Source of the DNA: Mauremys mutica
Lineage: Eukaryota > Chordata > Testudines > Geoemydidae
Length of the DNA stretch: 64,000 bases
Direction of reading: 5' to 3'
Assembly: GCF_020497125.1 (NCBI RefSeq)
Contig: NC_059079.1
Coordinates: 8,091,053 to 8,155,052 of the forward strand
Numbering within the stretch: the first letter of the stretch is position 1; the number at the start of each line of letters is the position of its first letter. Below, piece by piece: positions 54,807 to 64,000 of the stretch. The notes beneath the pieces are model-generated. The model made no database searches and was not told the origin of the DNA. It was given only the letters and a program-made list of their open reading frames with translations. Made by a program: the position numbers and the translations under genes.

Positions 54807-55667
54807 TGTCATGGGATCTCACCCCCACTTTGAGCTTTTGGGTTCAAAGATGGGGACCCGCATGTATTCTTCCACCATGTCCTATGGGATCTCACCCCCA
54901 CTTTGAGCTTGTGGGTTCAAAGATGGGGACCCGCAGGTATTCTGCCACCACCCTAACCTTTAGGGTGGGGTTCCTTCTCGCTGCCACCACTCAATCAAGA
55001 AATGTGGATTGAGACACAGTCCTTCCCCAAAATCCTAGGGGATTCCAAGAGCCCCAAATCCATGGAGTTCTCACACCCAGGAGAAACAAACCATTCCCCC
55101 TGCTTCCTCCCCCCTCCCTTTTCCTAGGAGAGATACCGGGATCCAACTACAGAGGGATACCTCCCCCTCCCCTTTCCCTGAGAATCCACCCAAGGAAAGA
55201 CCAACAAGTCCTTAATAGAAAAGAATTTATTAAGAGAACAAAAAGAAAGTACAGAATCTCTATGAGCCCAAGCTGGACACTCATAGGGTATAACCTTATC
55301 AATCTCTGGAGAGAATCCCCTCTCCCCCTTTCTCAGTAAAAGCAATATCAGCAAACAGGAATAAAGCATTTCCTTTAGCAAACACACAATTGCAAATATA
55401 GAAATCAAATCATAAGACTAATTCGCCTTTCTAATTAATACTCACTATTAATTAGTAGAAACTACTCCAGGAGAACTTGGAGACATGACTGTCCTCTGTT
55501 AGATCCAAAAACAGTTCTCACAAAGAACACAGACAAAAGCTTCCCTCCACAGAGATTTGAAATTATCTCATCTCTGATTGGTCCTCTGGTCAGGTGGTCT
55601 CCAGGTACTGCATGTTAACCCTTTACAGGTAAAACAGACCTTAACCCTTAACTATCTGTTTATGACA
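54807..55667 (-). mobile_element. Solo LTR of an endogenous retrovirus-type element, 861 bp
   Basis: On the reverse strand it starts TGTCATAAACAGATAG and ends GGGGGTGAGATCCCATGACA, so it has the TG...CA form with TGTCAT/ATGACA inverted tips. Identical 5-mers AGGTC flank it (54802-54806 and 55668-55672), the target duplication size of many retroviral integrases. There is no internal gene region, so two LTRs probably recombined to leave one. Near the 3' end a 73-bp unit is tandemly doubled (54811-54883 and 54884-54956; ATGGGATCTCACCCCCACTT starts each). An LTR like this once supplied promoter and polyadenylation signals. The name of the family is not certain. Confidence 0.88.
54811..54956. repeat. 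73-bp tandem duplication inside the solo LTR
   Basis: Two units start ATGGGATCTCACCCCCACTT and contain GGTTCAAAGATGGGGACCCG CA. They differ at a handful of sites (GAGCTTTTGGG against GAGCTTGTGGG; CATGTATTCTTCC against CAGGTATTCTGCC). Tandem duplications in LTRs often add enhancer copies; here that is only an inference. Confidence 0.85.
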
Positions 55668-55672
55668 AGGTC

Positions 55673-56118
55673 AAACTCAGTTATTGTGATAATGTCGGAG
55701 GAGAAGGAGGAGAAGAAGAAAGGCATCATACATTTCCCTGCTGCAGCACATGGGCCGCGTTAGAACAACAGACATGCATACAAAGATCAAGTATTTGCAG
55801 CAGTGTCAGGAGAACTTATTTTGTGGTGGGATTCATATATCAGGAGAAAGGAGAACTGGTGCTCTGAGAATGAGAATTAAGCAGGGAGGAAAACACCTAG
55901 AGACAAACTTTGTGGGCTTCCACTATGTATTGTCAATGCTGCAGATAATGGGTTACAAATCATATTGTATAATGGGGAATAATATTTATCCATGAGCGCC
56001 TATGTTTTCCATTAATAGATTAAGGTAGGCTAGTACTGAAATACTTATGAAACTACAGTGTAAAGCACTGATGATGGGCAGCCGTGCAGCTGTAATGGTT
56101 CTGCACATTAAAGATACA
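55673..56118. other. Non-coding stretch, nothing recognised
   Basis: No gene or repeat recognised. GGAGGAGAAGGAGGAGAAGA near 55697 is a short purine-rich microsatellite-like run. Confidence 0.4.
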
Positions 56119-56513
56119 GGCCTGATGTACACTACAGAGTTAGGTCAACATAAGGCAGATTACATCGATCTAACTCTAAGCATCTACACTAAAACGTCTC
56201 CCACTGATGTAACATGCCCACTACACTGACTTAACTCCACCTCCACGAGCGGCATAGCACTTAAGTCGACATAGTTAGATCGACGCAGTGTCAGTGTAGA
56301 CACTGCCTTGCTTACATTGACTGTTGCTGCCTTTCAGAAACTGTGCCCACAATGCCCCACACTGGCAGTTAAATTGATGCAAGTGCCTCTTGTGAGGACA
56401 CGCACCGCGAACACAAGCAGCGCAATGTGGATGCGTAAAACCGATTCAACTACTGAGGTGGCTGCACGTCGATGTAACTTAAGTCGACTTAATTTTGTAG
56501 TGTAGATGTGCCC
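56119..56513. mobile_element. GGCCTG-ended DNA element with TCGAC words, 395 bp
   Basis: The left end GGCCTGATGTACACTAC and the right end (reverse) GGGCACATCTACACTAC form a loose inverted terminus. Inside, GTTAGGTCAACATAAGGCAG and TTAAGTCGACTTAATTTTG, TTAAGTCGACATAGTTAGAT CGACG and CACTACACTGACTTAAC-type words recur in both senses. It resembles the element at 63291. No coding capacity; superfamily unknown. Confidence 0.65.
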
Positions 56514-56842
56514 ATCGTACCATGTGTTTTGCAGTGCAAGACTGTAGCAATCTGCTACCTGATGTGGAACAGACATTGCTGATAAATAGATAAAGAGGAT
56601 CAAATCCCATACAGTGTGTGTAGCGCTGTCCTGGGCCAATTGATTCGTCTCTGACAGATACCTGAGGGGTCTCTCCTTTTAAAAAAAGACTTCGGTAACA
56701 CTTGTGTAACTTGTCTTGCCAATGTAGTGTAACTGAACTGAATTAAATGACTAGGTGGACTGTGGCTCTTATCAAAACTTATCTTAAGGGCCCAGACCCT
56801 CATAGGCCCTGAAAAATTTACATAAAGTCCAAACACAGCAGA
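56514..56842. other. Non-coding stretch, nothing recognised
   Basis: About 330 bases with no recognised gene or repeat. Confidence 0.4.
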
Positions 56843-56937
56843 AGAGATTGGATCCTACTGCTGTTCGTACAGCACCAAGCACGGTGGGGTACTGGTCCAT
56901 GACTGGGGCTCCTATGTGCTAATGCAATATAAATTAA
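56843..56937 (-). mobile_element. Ancient LINE tail, reverse strand
   Basis: TACAGCACCAAGCACGGTGG GGTACTGGTCCATGACTGGG GCTCCTATGTGCTAATGCAA TATAAAT is a clear member of the family that usually reads ACAGCGCCTAGCACAATGGG GTCCTGGTCCATGACTGGGG CTCCTAGG. Same family as 34866 and 39425. Confidence 0.65.
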
Positions 56938-57044
56938 CTGTCTGCACTTGTGCTACTACTAATCTGACATCTTTCACACTCTCTAAAATCACCTATATGC
57001 TATTCTTAAGAGTTCTGATTTAAAAACGTGCACCAACACTTTGT

Positions 57045-57262
57045 AACAACTCTGAGGACTGAGAGTGTATAACAAACATTCATTTATTACATCTCTCACT
57101 GTTCAATGATGGGAGGTAATTATTACAATACACATTTTACACTGGAAAACAGAAGCACAAACAACTAGCTTGTCAAAATCCACAGGTTAAGTCAGTGGCA
57201 GAGTTGGACAAAGAACCCAGGCATCCTAGAACCAAATTTATTCCTCCCAAGGTCACACATTC
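57045..57262 (-). mobile_element. MIR-like SINE, reverse strand
   Basis: TTATTACAATACACATTTTA CACTGGAAAACAGAAGCAC, then GTTAAGTCAGTGGCAGAGTT GGA and AGAACCCAGGCATCCTAGAA CC follow MIR in reverse (usual ATTTTACAGATGGGGAAACT GAGGCAC; AGTCAGTGGCAGAGC; GAACCCAGGTCTCCTG). Confidence 0.65.
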
Positions 57263-57688
57263 CTATCCTTCAGACAATAGATTTAGCATTGGTCTGTGTT
57301 TTATTTCCACTGTCTTAATTGTTTTCCTACTAGTGAGGGCTCATTGCATGTTTATTGATTGGTTTTTAATCCACTAATTGTCTGTGGTTGTGGGCTTATT
57401 TAATTACAATTCAAAAAAGGCCTGGTAAATTGTCCTAGAGAAACATCACAGTGCAAGATTCTTTGGCAATGATAACTCAGAGAGAAGTTAGCGATAACAT
57501 GTGGGGCTACCTGTTCACTGGAAATCTCTGTAAGAGCAGATATAACTTTGTGGCTTAGTACAGAGGCCCTGCCTGATTTCCAGCAAGTAGGGAGTTAATT
57601 CCCTCTTAGATCTCTCGCACATGTACAGGGTGGAGTGACCAAGCAGATCTTGAAACTGAAGGCCCACTAAAACTACTATATTTACTAG
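57263..57688. other. Non-coding stretch, nothing recognised
   Basis: About 425 bases with no recognised gene or repeat. Confidence 0.4.
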
Positions 57689-58352
57689 TGTAACAGGGCT
57701 TCTTCTCCGCCTCGGTGGGGCCCGCGCGTCCTTCTAGCAGTGGATCAGGAGAACGTCTCATCTCTCAGAATTTCCACCCTCTGTTTATGGTTGGCAGGGA
57801 AATTCTGTTTCCAAGTGGCCTTCCCATTTCCGGGCCTGCTAGGCCTTCACTGCTTCATTTCCCCAGGCTCCTTGGCTAATTGTCCCCACTTTGCTTGGGC
57901 AGGGTTCCTCCCAATCCTCCTGCCGGGGAGGGAGAACCCTTAGTCTCTGGTAGTCCTTTGGGGCGTGGCAGCATCACAACAAATGCACAGCTCAGTCTCT
58001 CCCCTCTGGCAGGGTCCTTTTCTTCAGGTCTTTGGACCTGGAAGGGTCCTGAGCTCCTGTTCAAAGCAGGGTTTCTCCCCGATCTCTATACCTGTGGAGT
58101 TCTCCCCTGGTTCTTGTCAGCTTCTGCACCGCACAGCTCACCTCCACTCTCACAACACCTATCACCCATCCTGACTGACCGCGGGGCGGGGGAGGCTTTT
58201 AACCCGTTCTGGTAGGTCCTTAATTGGCTCCTGGTGTCCTAATTAATCTGGAGTAACCCCTGCTCAGTTAGCAGGAGGGACCTGCTTATCCTGAGGCTAA
58301 TATACCTTCCTTCCTGCACTCTCCTGTAGCCATCTGGCCTGACCCTATCACA
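57689..58352 (+). mobile_element. Probable solo LTR, 664 bp
   Basis: Starts TGTAACAGGGCTTCTTCTCC and ends CCTGACCCTATCACA, giving TG...CA tips with TGTAACAGGG against TGTGATAGGG on the reverse. The body is C-rich with late AT-rich text (TCCTAATTAATCTGG), in keeping with reptile LTRs. No internal region, primer site or matching target duplication (ACTAG left, AGTCT right) is seen. Either an old solo LTR or another element with similar tips. Frames of up to 111 codons are incidental. Confidence 0.6.
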
Positions 58353-58630
58353 AGTCTGAATGAGAATTCCTATGAGAAGGAAAAGCTCCACCCCCGGTCA
58401 TCACAGGGCTGGGCTGTACCCCAAGTCAGGAGGTTTCCAGTTTTTCTAGTGATTTAAAACTATTTCTTTCCAATCACTTGTAACCAGTACTGCCTAAAAT
58501 GGCAAGTGTAAAGCTTTCTGGAGGAAGCTGTGCTGACTCAAGGGCTGTTCTTCCACTGCTGAATCTGCTGAGCCACTCCCACCAGTCTTGCTTTAGTTTT
58601 TCACAGCTACATTTCAGCTTCAGAAACTCA
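58353..58630. other. Short non-coding gap, nothing recognised
   Basis: No feature recognised. Confidence 0.35.
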
Positions 58631-58705
58631 GGGCCTGATCAAAGCCCACTGAAGATAATGGGAAGACTCCCATTATTAAATTCAAGGGGCTTTGGAGCAG
58701 ACCCT
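58631..58705. repeat. Palindromic ancient repeat, 75 bp
   Basis: GGGCCTGATCAAAGCCCACT GAAGATAATGGGAAG pairs with CCCATTATTAAATTCAAGGG GCTTTGGAGCAGACCCT. The hairpin is nearly complete and marks the amniote palindromic family with TTGACTTCAATGGG cores, which I tentatively equate with Chompy-type Harbinger MITEs. A 142-codon frame crossing it is incidental. Confidence 0.6.
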
Positions 58706-60713
58706 GTGTGCCTGACTATCCTATCCACTTGCATAAATGCTGTGCACACGCGCAAATCCAAACTTTTACGCAGGCTAATCTGGGCACATGGGAAATCCTT
58801 AAATACTAGGGTAATGGACAGAATAGGCAACTCTAAATTACATGGAAGATTAACAAAACCTGGACAAGGAACTCTGCAACTCTACAGACAGATTGAGGTC
58901 TCCCCTAAAACTAGGTGCACAGAATAAATTTGTCCCCTCATCATCCTGGTTATATATAAAAATGCTTCTAACATGTATTACACAAAGTTTTTAAGACCTG
59001 TGTATACATGGTGGTTCTGTAATGAGTCAGGAAAACCCATTATTTAGCTTGTAAACGAAACTTAATATTCTCCCTTCTTCTCATTGTATAGAACGCCATT
59101 TGCTCAGGTACAAGACTTATTGGATGAATAATAAACTAATTCACCTTTATTAGCTGTGTGAAATTCCATTTCCTTTACAACTCCAAGATGACCACCACCA
59201 CCCTCAGAGATGGGGCCTTTAAAAAGCAACTTTCTAAACAGGAATATGTTCGATCACCCCAATAATTTCCATTTAAGTCCTTAAGAAACTATGTAGTAAA
59301 CATCAGCCAGAAGCCTGAAATGCTTGCAGCCTGTTTGAGTGAAGGGGTTTTCAGAACCCATGCTGTCTGGTGAAGTCAACTTGTAATTCCACCAAGTCCA
59401 GTATGCTGGGGATCTCACTTATCCCTAGGAAACGCATGATAATTTCACCATCGCAAGCAGTTATGCATTTGACAATTAAATGCTCTGGTCAGCATTTAAG
59501 GCCAAAGAGTTCTACCCCTGAGATGGTGCCTGCTGATTCTTTCCTTTGGAACGATGTCAATACTGCAATTGACTCCAGACCTTTGCCTACAGGAAACCTA
59601 GTTCTAATTTAATCATATTGAGCAGAGTGTCAGGAGCTCGAGAAAGGACTAGTATTCACTTCAGTCAAACAGCAAAGCAATGAGGGGTTTGAGACAGCCA
59701 ATGATGGGACACAATTTGCTTAGTTTTTAAAAAAAAGCTTCCGTGATCACAGCTGGCACCCCCCTCTCCCCCCCATAAGCATGATACCTTGATCCCATCT
59801 CTTCCTTATTAAATTAGACACATTAAAAAGGTCTGGGGGAGGAGGGGTGTTAATCTCAATGTTTAATTGTACTTAATGGTGAACTGGAAGTAAGAAAAAT
59901 GAAAGAAAATCAAGAAAAGTGCATCAGAACCAAACTCATTAGCAAAATGCCTGTGGTTATCATAATGGGAGTTCAGTGGTAGTACATGGGACATGGATGC
60001 TACTATTAGGGCTGGCAGCCAGGTTCCCATGAACAAGTGTGCTGCCCAACACCATGTACTTCTCCAAGCATCTCTCCTGTTGCTGGAGGGGGAGCGGGGA
60101 GTTGGAATAAAGAAAAAATCTACACAACTGCCTCTCCAGGTGCAAAAGAGGAGACGCTCCTGGTCTTGCCCAGCTGCATCTCTGATGTTAGAGAGAGAGA
60201 AAAAAAAACTATAGCAAATAAAAGGGACTTGAACTTGCTATGTCCAATACACCTGCCAAAGGATTATCATCTTGCAGTTTATGTGCCATTTACCCTTTCT
60301 TTCAGATCATTGGTAAGACCACACCTGATACCTATCCCCACACATCTGCACAAGATGCATTTCCATTTAGCACCACCATTAGTTTAAGGATCTTCAGGTA
60401 ATACACCAGAGATTATAATATCCAAGCAGCAGGCAAAATGATCCAGCAGAAGGCAGTGCAAAGTTGCTATACAAATGAGCAATCAGTGCACTGAAAGTCA
60501 GCTGCAGGGGGAAAAGGGACAACACGTGAAGGTTATCTATCCACGAAGATGTGGAGTAGGAAACATGGACTTGGTTTAGACCATGACTATCAAACAAGGG
60601 CATATTCCACATGAAATCCAGCATATGGAAACTTTTCCTCTAATCCTTATGTTCCAAGAACAGTATCTTAACATGATATTTCACTGGAGCGGGGGAATAA
60701 TTTTAGGTGCATA
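58706..60713. other. Non-coding stretch, nothing recognised
   Basis: No gene or clear repeat in 2 kb. Short poly-A (60199-60207) and C-rich (59760-59775) runs only. Confidence 0.4.
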
Positions 60714-61182
60714 TGTAACGCTGACAGACCCTGGTCATCGGTGGCCAGGATCAAACCTGGAACCTCTGGAGCTTAGTGCGTGAGCCTCTACCACGTGAGA
60801 TAAAAGCCAACTGGCTGGCAACTAAGACTGTGGAACAGATTTTTTTTTCTCTCTCTCTCCCCCCCCCCTCCCAGGTGGGACAGAAAACCACACCCAGGAG
60901 GTGTGTGGGTTACATACTTCTCCTAGCTGAGGAAGCACGTCCAGAGCTTCAGAGTCTTCCCAGGTGAAATCCCGGACAAGCCTCTACTTGTAACGGCAAC
61001 AGACCCCTGTCGTCATCGGGAGGGATCGAATCTGGGACCTCTGGAGCTTAGTGCATGAGCCTCTACTGCATGAGCCAAAAGCCAACTGGCCATTAGCTAA
61101 GGCTGTAGAGCACTCTCTAAATGGTCTCAATGCCACTAGATGGGACAGAATGCCACACCCATGAGGTGTGTGGGTTACACAC
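60714..61182 (-). repeat. 275-bp tRNA-related unit in tandem, 1.7 copies
   Basis: Two blocks begin TGTAACG at 60714 and 60989, 275 bases apart, and share ACCTCTGGAGCTTAGTGC, GTGAGCCTCTACC/TGAGCCTCTACTGCATGAG, AAAGCCAACTGGC, GTGGGACAGAA-type text and AGGTGTGTGGGTTACA. The first unit also contains the remainder up to CGGACAAGCCTCTACT; the second stops at 61182. On the reverse strand, TTTTGGCTCATGCAGTAGAG GC and CCCAGATTCGATCCC resemble tRNA A and B boxes. A T/CT/C low-complexity tract (60840-60873) sits only in the first unit. Confidence 0.7.
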
Positions 61183-61920
61183 AGATCTGCATAATTGATT
61201 TTTTTAGTTGTTATATGGACTTCAGGAGACAAACATGTAAGGAGACAACAACTTATTCAGCTTAATGTCAGCCCAAATTTAGCTCAGAAATCAGTTTTAT
61301 TCTACTGTGAGCAGAGATTTTGGGCTGGTTCCCCCCCTCCCCCGACACTAAAATGGAGTGGGTCCTGCACAAAGACAAGCCAAAATTATATACTTCCCCT
61401 TATAAGACCCTATCTTCAGTTGCTTGTAACTTTGACAAACTTTAATCCATGTTGGGTGTCTGCCTTGAGCTGATTATACATTATTATTGTGAAGTTGGAG
61501 TAAAAATGGTTCAGCCATTTCCAAGAACAAGATTGGCAAAACTGTGTATTTTTCCCTCATGATAATTTTGTGGTTTTACAAATGTGTAATTGAGACGCTC
61601 TTGCGCACCCTTGCTTGGGAGCTGAGACAGGGGTTCCCTTTATGTCCGCCATGCACCTTATGCTATTCCCATGGAAAAAATACCAAAATCTGGCCAAATT
61701 ATAAAGCTTTGGGGGGGGAAATGCAGTTTGCACAGGCTCAGTAAAGACTTGTTAGAATCTGGTAGTTAAATTCTTCAAAGCTTGGGTCTGCTGTGAGCAT
61801 GCCCAGCCCAGGCTGAAGGGGCTGATAGGGCTGTCTCTGAAATTGCTGTTCCTGGTTGAACAAGTAGGGGTCCTGTCGAAAAAGATAGCATGTGGTCATA
61901 TAGGTAAAGACTGGATACGA
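61183..61920. other. Non-coding stretch, nothing recognised
   Basis: No gene or repeat with certain identity; C-run near 61330-61345 and G-run at 61709-61717. Confidence 0.4.
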
Positions 61921-62349
61921 ATACATCTTAGGGCTGCTGATTAATTGCAGTTAACTCATGCAATTAACTCAAAAATATGAATCAACTAAAAAAATTAATC
62001 AGTTTTAATTGTACTGTTAAACAATAGGATACCAATTGAAAATTAAATATTTTTGATGTTTTTCCTACATTCATATATATTGTATTGTGTTGTAATTGAA
62101 ATCAAAGTGTATTATTTTATTACAAATATTTGCACTATAAAAATTATAAAAGAAATCGTATTTTTCTCAATTCACCTCATACAAGTACTGTAGTGCAATC
62201 TCTTTGTCGTGAAAGTGCAACTTACAAATGTAGATTTTTGTTGTTGTTACATAACTGCACTCAAAATAAAACTATGTAAAACTTCAGAGCCTACAAGTCC
62301 ACTGACCTACTTCTTGTTCAGCCAGTCACTAAGACAAAAAAAGTTTGTT

Positions 62350-62458
62350 TACATTTACAGGAGATAATGCTGCCCTGTTCTTATTTACAATGTCACCAAA
62401 AAGTGGGAACAGGCATTTTCAAGGCACTTTTGTAGACGGCATTGCAAGGTATTTATGT
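62350..62458 (-). pseudogene. hAT transposase C-terminal fragment, left arm
   Basis: Reverse-strand codons give AHKYLAMPSTKVP, one stop, KCLFPLFGDIVNKNRAALSP, VNVNKLF and then a frame break. These fit the hAT dimerisation domain. It normally follows the DDE catalytic core and zinc finger, which are absent here. One nonsense codon and a small frame change make it non-functional. Confidence 0.75.
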
Positions 62459-62592
62459 GCCAAATATGCTAGACATTCGTATGCCCCTTCATGCTTCGGC
62501 CACCGATCCAGAGGACATGCTTCCATGCTGACAACGCTCATTAAAAAAAAATTAACTAATTAAATTTGTGACAACTCTTTGGGGGAGAATTG

Positions 62593-62676
62593 TGAACAAG
62601 AAGCAGGAAGCGTTATCTCCTTCAAATGTAAACAAATTTGTTTGTGTGAGCGATTGGCTGAACAAGAAGTAGGACT
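62593..62676 (+). pseudogene. hAT transposase C-terminal fragment, right arm
   Basis: Forward codons give VNKKQEALSPSNVNKFVCVS and DWLNKK, then TAG. This is the same protein end as in the left arm, in mirror orientation, and it includes the natural C-terminus. Upstream coding sequence is missing on this arm too (it changes to non-homologous text at about 62585). Confidence 0.75.
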
Positions 62677-63290
62677 GAGTGGACTTAGTGGACTTGTAGG
62701 CTCTAAACTTTTACGTTGTTTTATTTTTGAATGCAGGTTTTTGTATATAATTCTACATTTGTAAGTTCAACTTTCATGCTAAAGAGATTGCACTACAGTA
62801 CTTGTATTAGGCAAACTGAAAAATACTATTTCTTCTGGGGTTTTTTACAGTGCAAATACTTGTGATAAAAATATAAAGTGAGCACTGTACACTTTGTATT
62901 CTGTGTTGCAACTGAAATCAGTACATTTGAAAATGATGAAAACATCCACAAATATTTAAATAAATGGTATTCTATTGTTTAATCGCACGATTAATTGCAA
63001 TTAATTTTTTTAATCGCTTCACAGCCCTAATACATATGCACAAGTGCTTTACTTTACAACCTAGTATCCTCTTAACACAGTTCTGTGTATATATGTATAT
63101 GCTTGTTTTACACACAGAGGGATCTCCTTTGCTAGCAGGTTATTTTCTTTTCCACACAAAAAAGCACTCCCAGAAAAGAAGATTCAGTGCAGATATAGTC
63201 CTAAAGATCTTTAACTTTGCCATTCAGCAGGTATAATCCTATGTTTTGGCCACTGACATTGTAAACCAGCACCCACCAGTATAAGACTGA

Positions 63291-63568
63291 GGCCTGATAT
63301 ACAGTGGGGGGGGGAAGAAATCGACTTAAGATACGCAACTTCAGCTACAAGAATAGCATAGCTGAAGTTGACGTATCTTAGGTCAATTTACCTCGCATCC
63401 TCACAGCATGGGATCGACTGCCGCTGCTCCCCCATCGACTCCACTTCTGCCTCTCGCCGCAGTGGAGTACAGGAGTCGACAGCAGAGCGATCGGGGATCA
63501 ATTTATCGCGTCTACACTAGACGTGATAAATCGATCCCCGATAGATCGGGTAGTGGATGTGGATCTGA
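63291..63568. mobile_element. GGCCTG-ended DNA element with GATC/TCGA words, 278 bp
   Basis: Begins GGCCTGATATACAGTGGGG, then AAATCGACTTAAGATACGCA ACTTCAGCTA, which pairs with TAGCTGAAGTTGACGTATCT TAGGTCAATTT just downstream as a local hairpin. The other part has GATCGGGGATCAATTTATCG CGTC facing GACGTGATAAATCGATCCCC GATAG. Ends ATGTGGATCTGAT. The layout of two hairpins and GGCCTG end links it to the element at 56119. No coding capacity. Confidence 0.7.
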
Positions 63569-64000
63569 TACATTATACATACATATGCTGAGCTTTCTTT
63601 CCTTTTAATTTTGTCACCCTCAAGGGGAAGAAGCAGCAGCAGGATACAGAGAAATCCCCAAAATGCTTAAAGTCTATTCTATGGCCTAGTTCCATTGTCT
63701 GGAGCATGCTTTCTCCAAACCACTTAAATAGTTCTTATTGTAAGTGATTATCCAGAGTACAGTATGTTTTATTTTGTCACCTTTACAGTCCCTTACTTCG
63801 TTTGAACGCACTGTTCATGTGCTTTAATGAACAATTAGTAACACAGCAGTAAGGGGAGAAAAAAAGAAGAATGCAGTTGAAGCTGGGAAAACCTGCTGAT
63901 ACAGCCCCATCTGTCTTTAGCATTCCATAACCTCAACAGCATCTGCCATGGCCACCAATTCATTAGACTGATGCAGTCTACTAAGTAAGAGCCAGAGCCT
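63569..64000. other. Non-coding stretch at the window end
   Basis: No gene or repeat recognised up to the end of the window. Confidence 0.4.

Larger units (their letters stand above)
61929..63029. mobile_element. Fold-back hAT transposon with transposase C-terminus in both arms
   Basis: Ends TAGGGCTGCTGATTAATTGC and (reverse) TAGGGCTGTGAAGCGATTAA; flanking 8-mers ATACATCT (61921-61928) and ATACATAT (63030-63037) match at 7 of 8. The two halves are long inverted copies. The right arm, forward, reads VNKKQEALSPSNVNKFVCVS then DWLNKK and a stop (62593-62674). The left arm, reverse strand, reads AHKYLAMPSTKVP, a stop, then KCLFPLFGDIVNKNRAALSP and VNVNKLF (about 62458-62350). This is the C-terminal dimerisation region of a hAT transposase (usually LA..YL..PATSVP.ERLFS..G.I...R..L.P..V..L). 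The catalytic parts are missing, so it could move only with an enzyme supplied in trans. Confidence 0.88.

Noticed and set aside
58499..58927. 142-codon open frame, forward strand
   Set aside because: It runs across a known-type palindromic repeat at 58631-58705 and has no protein-like pattern elsewhere.
60714..61182. CRISPR-like direct repeat array
   Set aside because: Only two units of 275 bp, no spacers, and a vertebrate context; it is a tandem repeat.
62579..62764. 61-codon forward frame at the hAT right arm
   Set aside because: It is in the wrong frame; the true transposase remnant is in another frame at 62593-62676.

Overview
The window looks like intergenic or intronic DNA from a large amniote genome, most probably a turtle (Testudines). 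I infer this from the repeat families: CR1 LINEs with turtle-like 3' ends, SINEs with a tRNA-derived head and a CR1-like tail, old MIR and AmnSINE-like copies, a Penelope-like remnant, and many short hAT-type and fold-back DNA elements. A crocodilian is the main alternative. Nothing suggests a prokaryote: there are no operons, ribosome-binding sites or dense ORFs. I found no intact protein-coding gene. Open frames are at most about 160 codons, and the longest fall in tandem repeats or C-rich sequence. The one stretch that looks derived from a cellular gene is at 1423-2090: two exon-like blocks with splice-like borders, a strongly GC-rich third codon position and one in-frame stop.

Layout. 1-7.3 kb: CR1 tail, broken exon pair, then mostly unique sequence. 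7.3-14.2 kb: a dense cluster of DNA elements (a GC-rich hAT-type element, two copies of one 120-bp MITE, a second hAT-type element and a GGCTTG-ended MITE). 15.4-17.5 kb: CR1 scrap and a MIR split by about 0.9 kb of inserted DNA. 20.1-22.9 kb: a decayed L3/CR1-like reverse transcriptase and a 5S-rRNA-derived SINE. 23.6-29.1 kb: two MITEs, a CR1 carrying reverse transcriptase fragments, a Penelope tail and two hAT-type elements. 30.6-36.9 kb: CR1 copies on both strands, a tRNA-headed SINE inserted in a MIR, and a 1.35-kb element filled with a minisatellite whose central block is inverted. 39.4-43.6 kb: an old repeat tail cut by a 122-bp hAT insertion, a Penelope-like endonuclease remnant and a second tRNA-headed SINE. 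46.7-53.1 kb: a fold-back MITE with unexpected inverted flanks, two more copies of the 120-bp MITE, an AT-rich MITE, a tRNA-derived repeat and a MIR. 54.8-58.4 kb: one solo LTR with a perfect 5-bp target duplication, a second LTR-like block and a MITE. 60.7-63.6 kb: a 275-bp direct repeat, a 1.1-kb fold-back hAT that carries the transposase C-terminus in both arms, and a final MITE.

No gene-to-gene pathway can be described. The main content is a layered record of transposon insertions, several of which can be ordered in time from preserved target-site duplications or interrupted older repeats. Family names come from memory of reptile repeats; boundaries and target duplications were read directly from the sequence.
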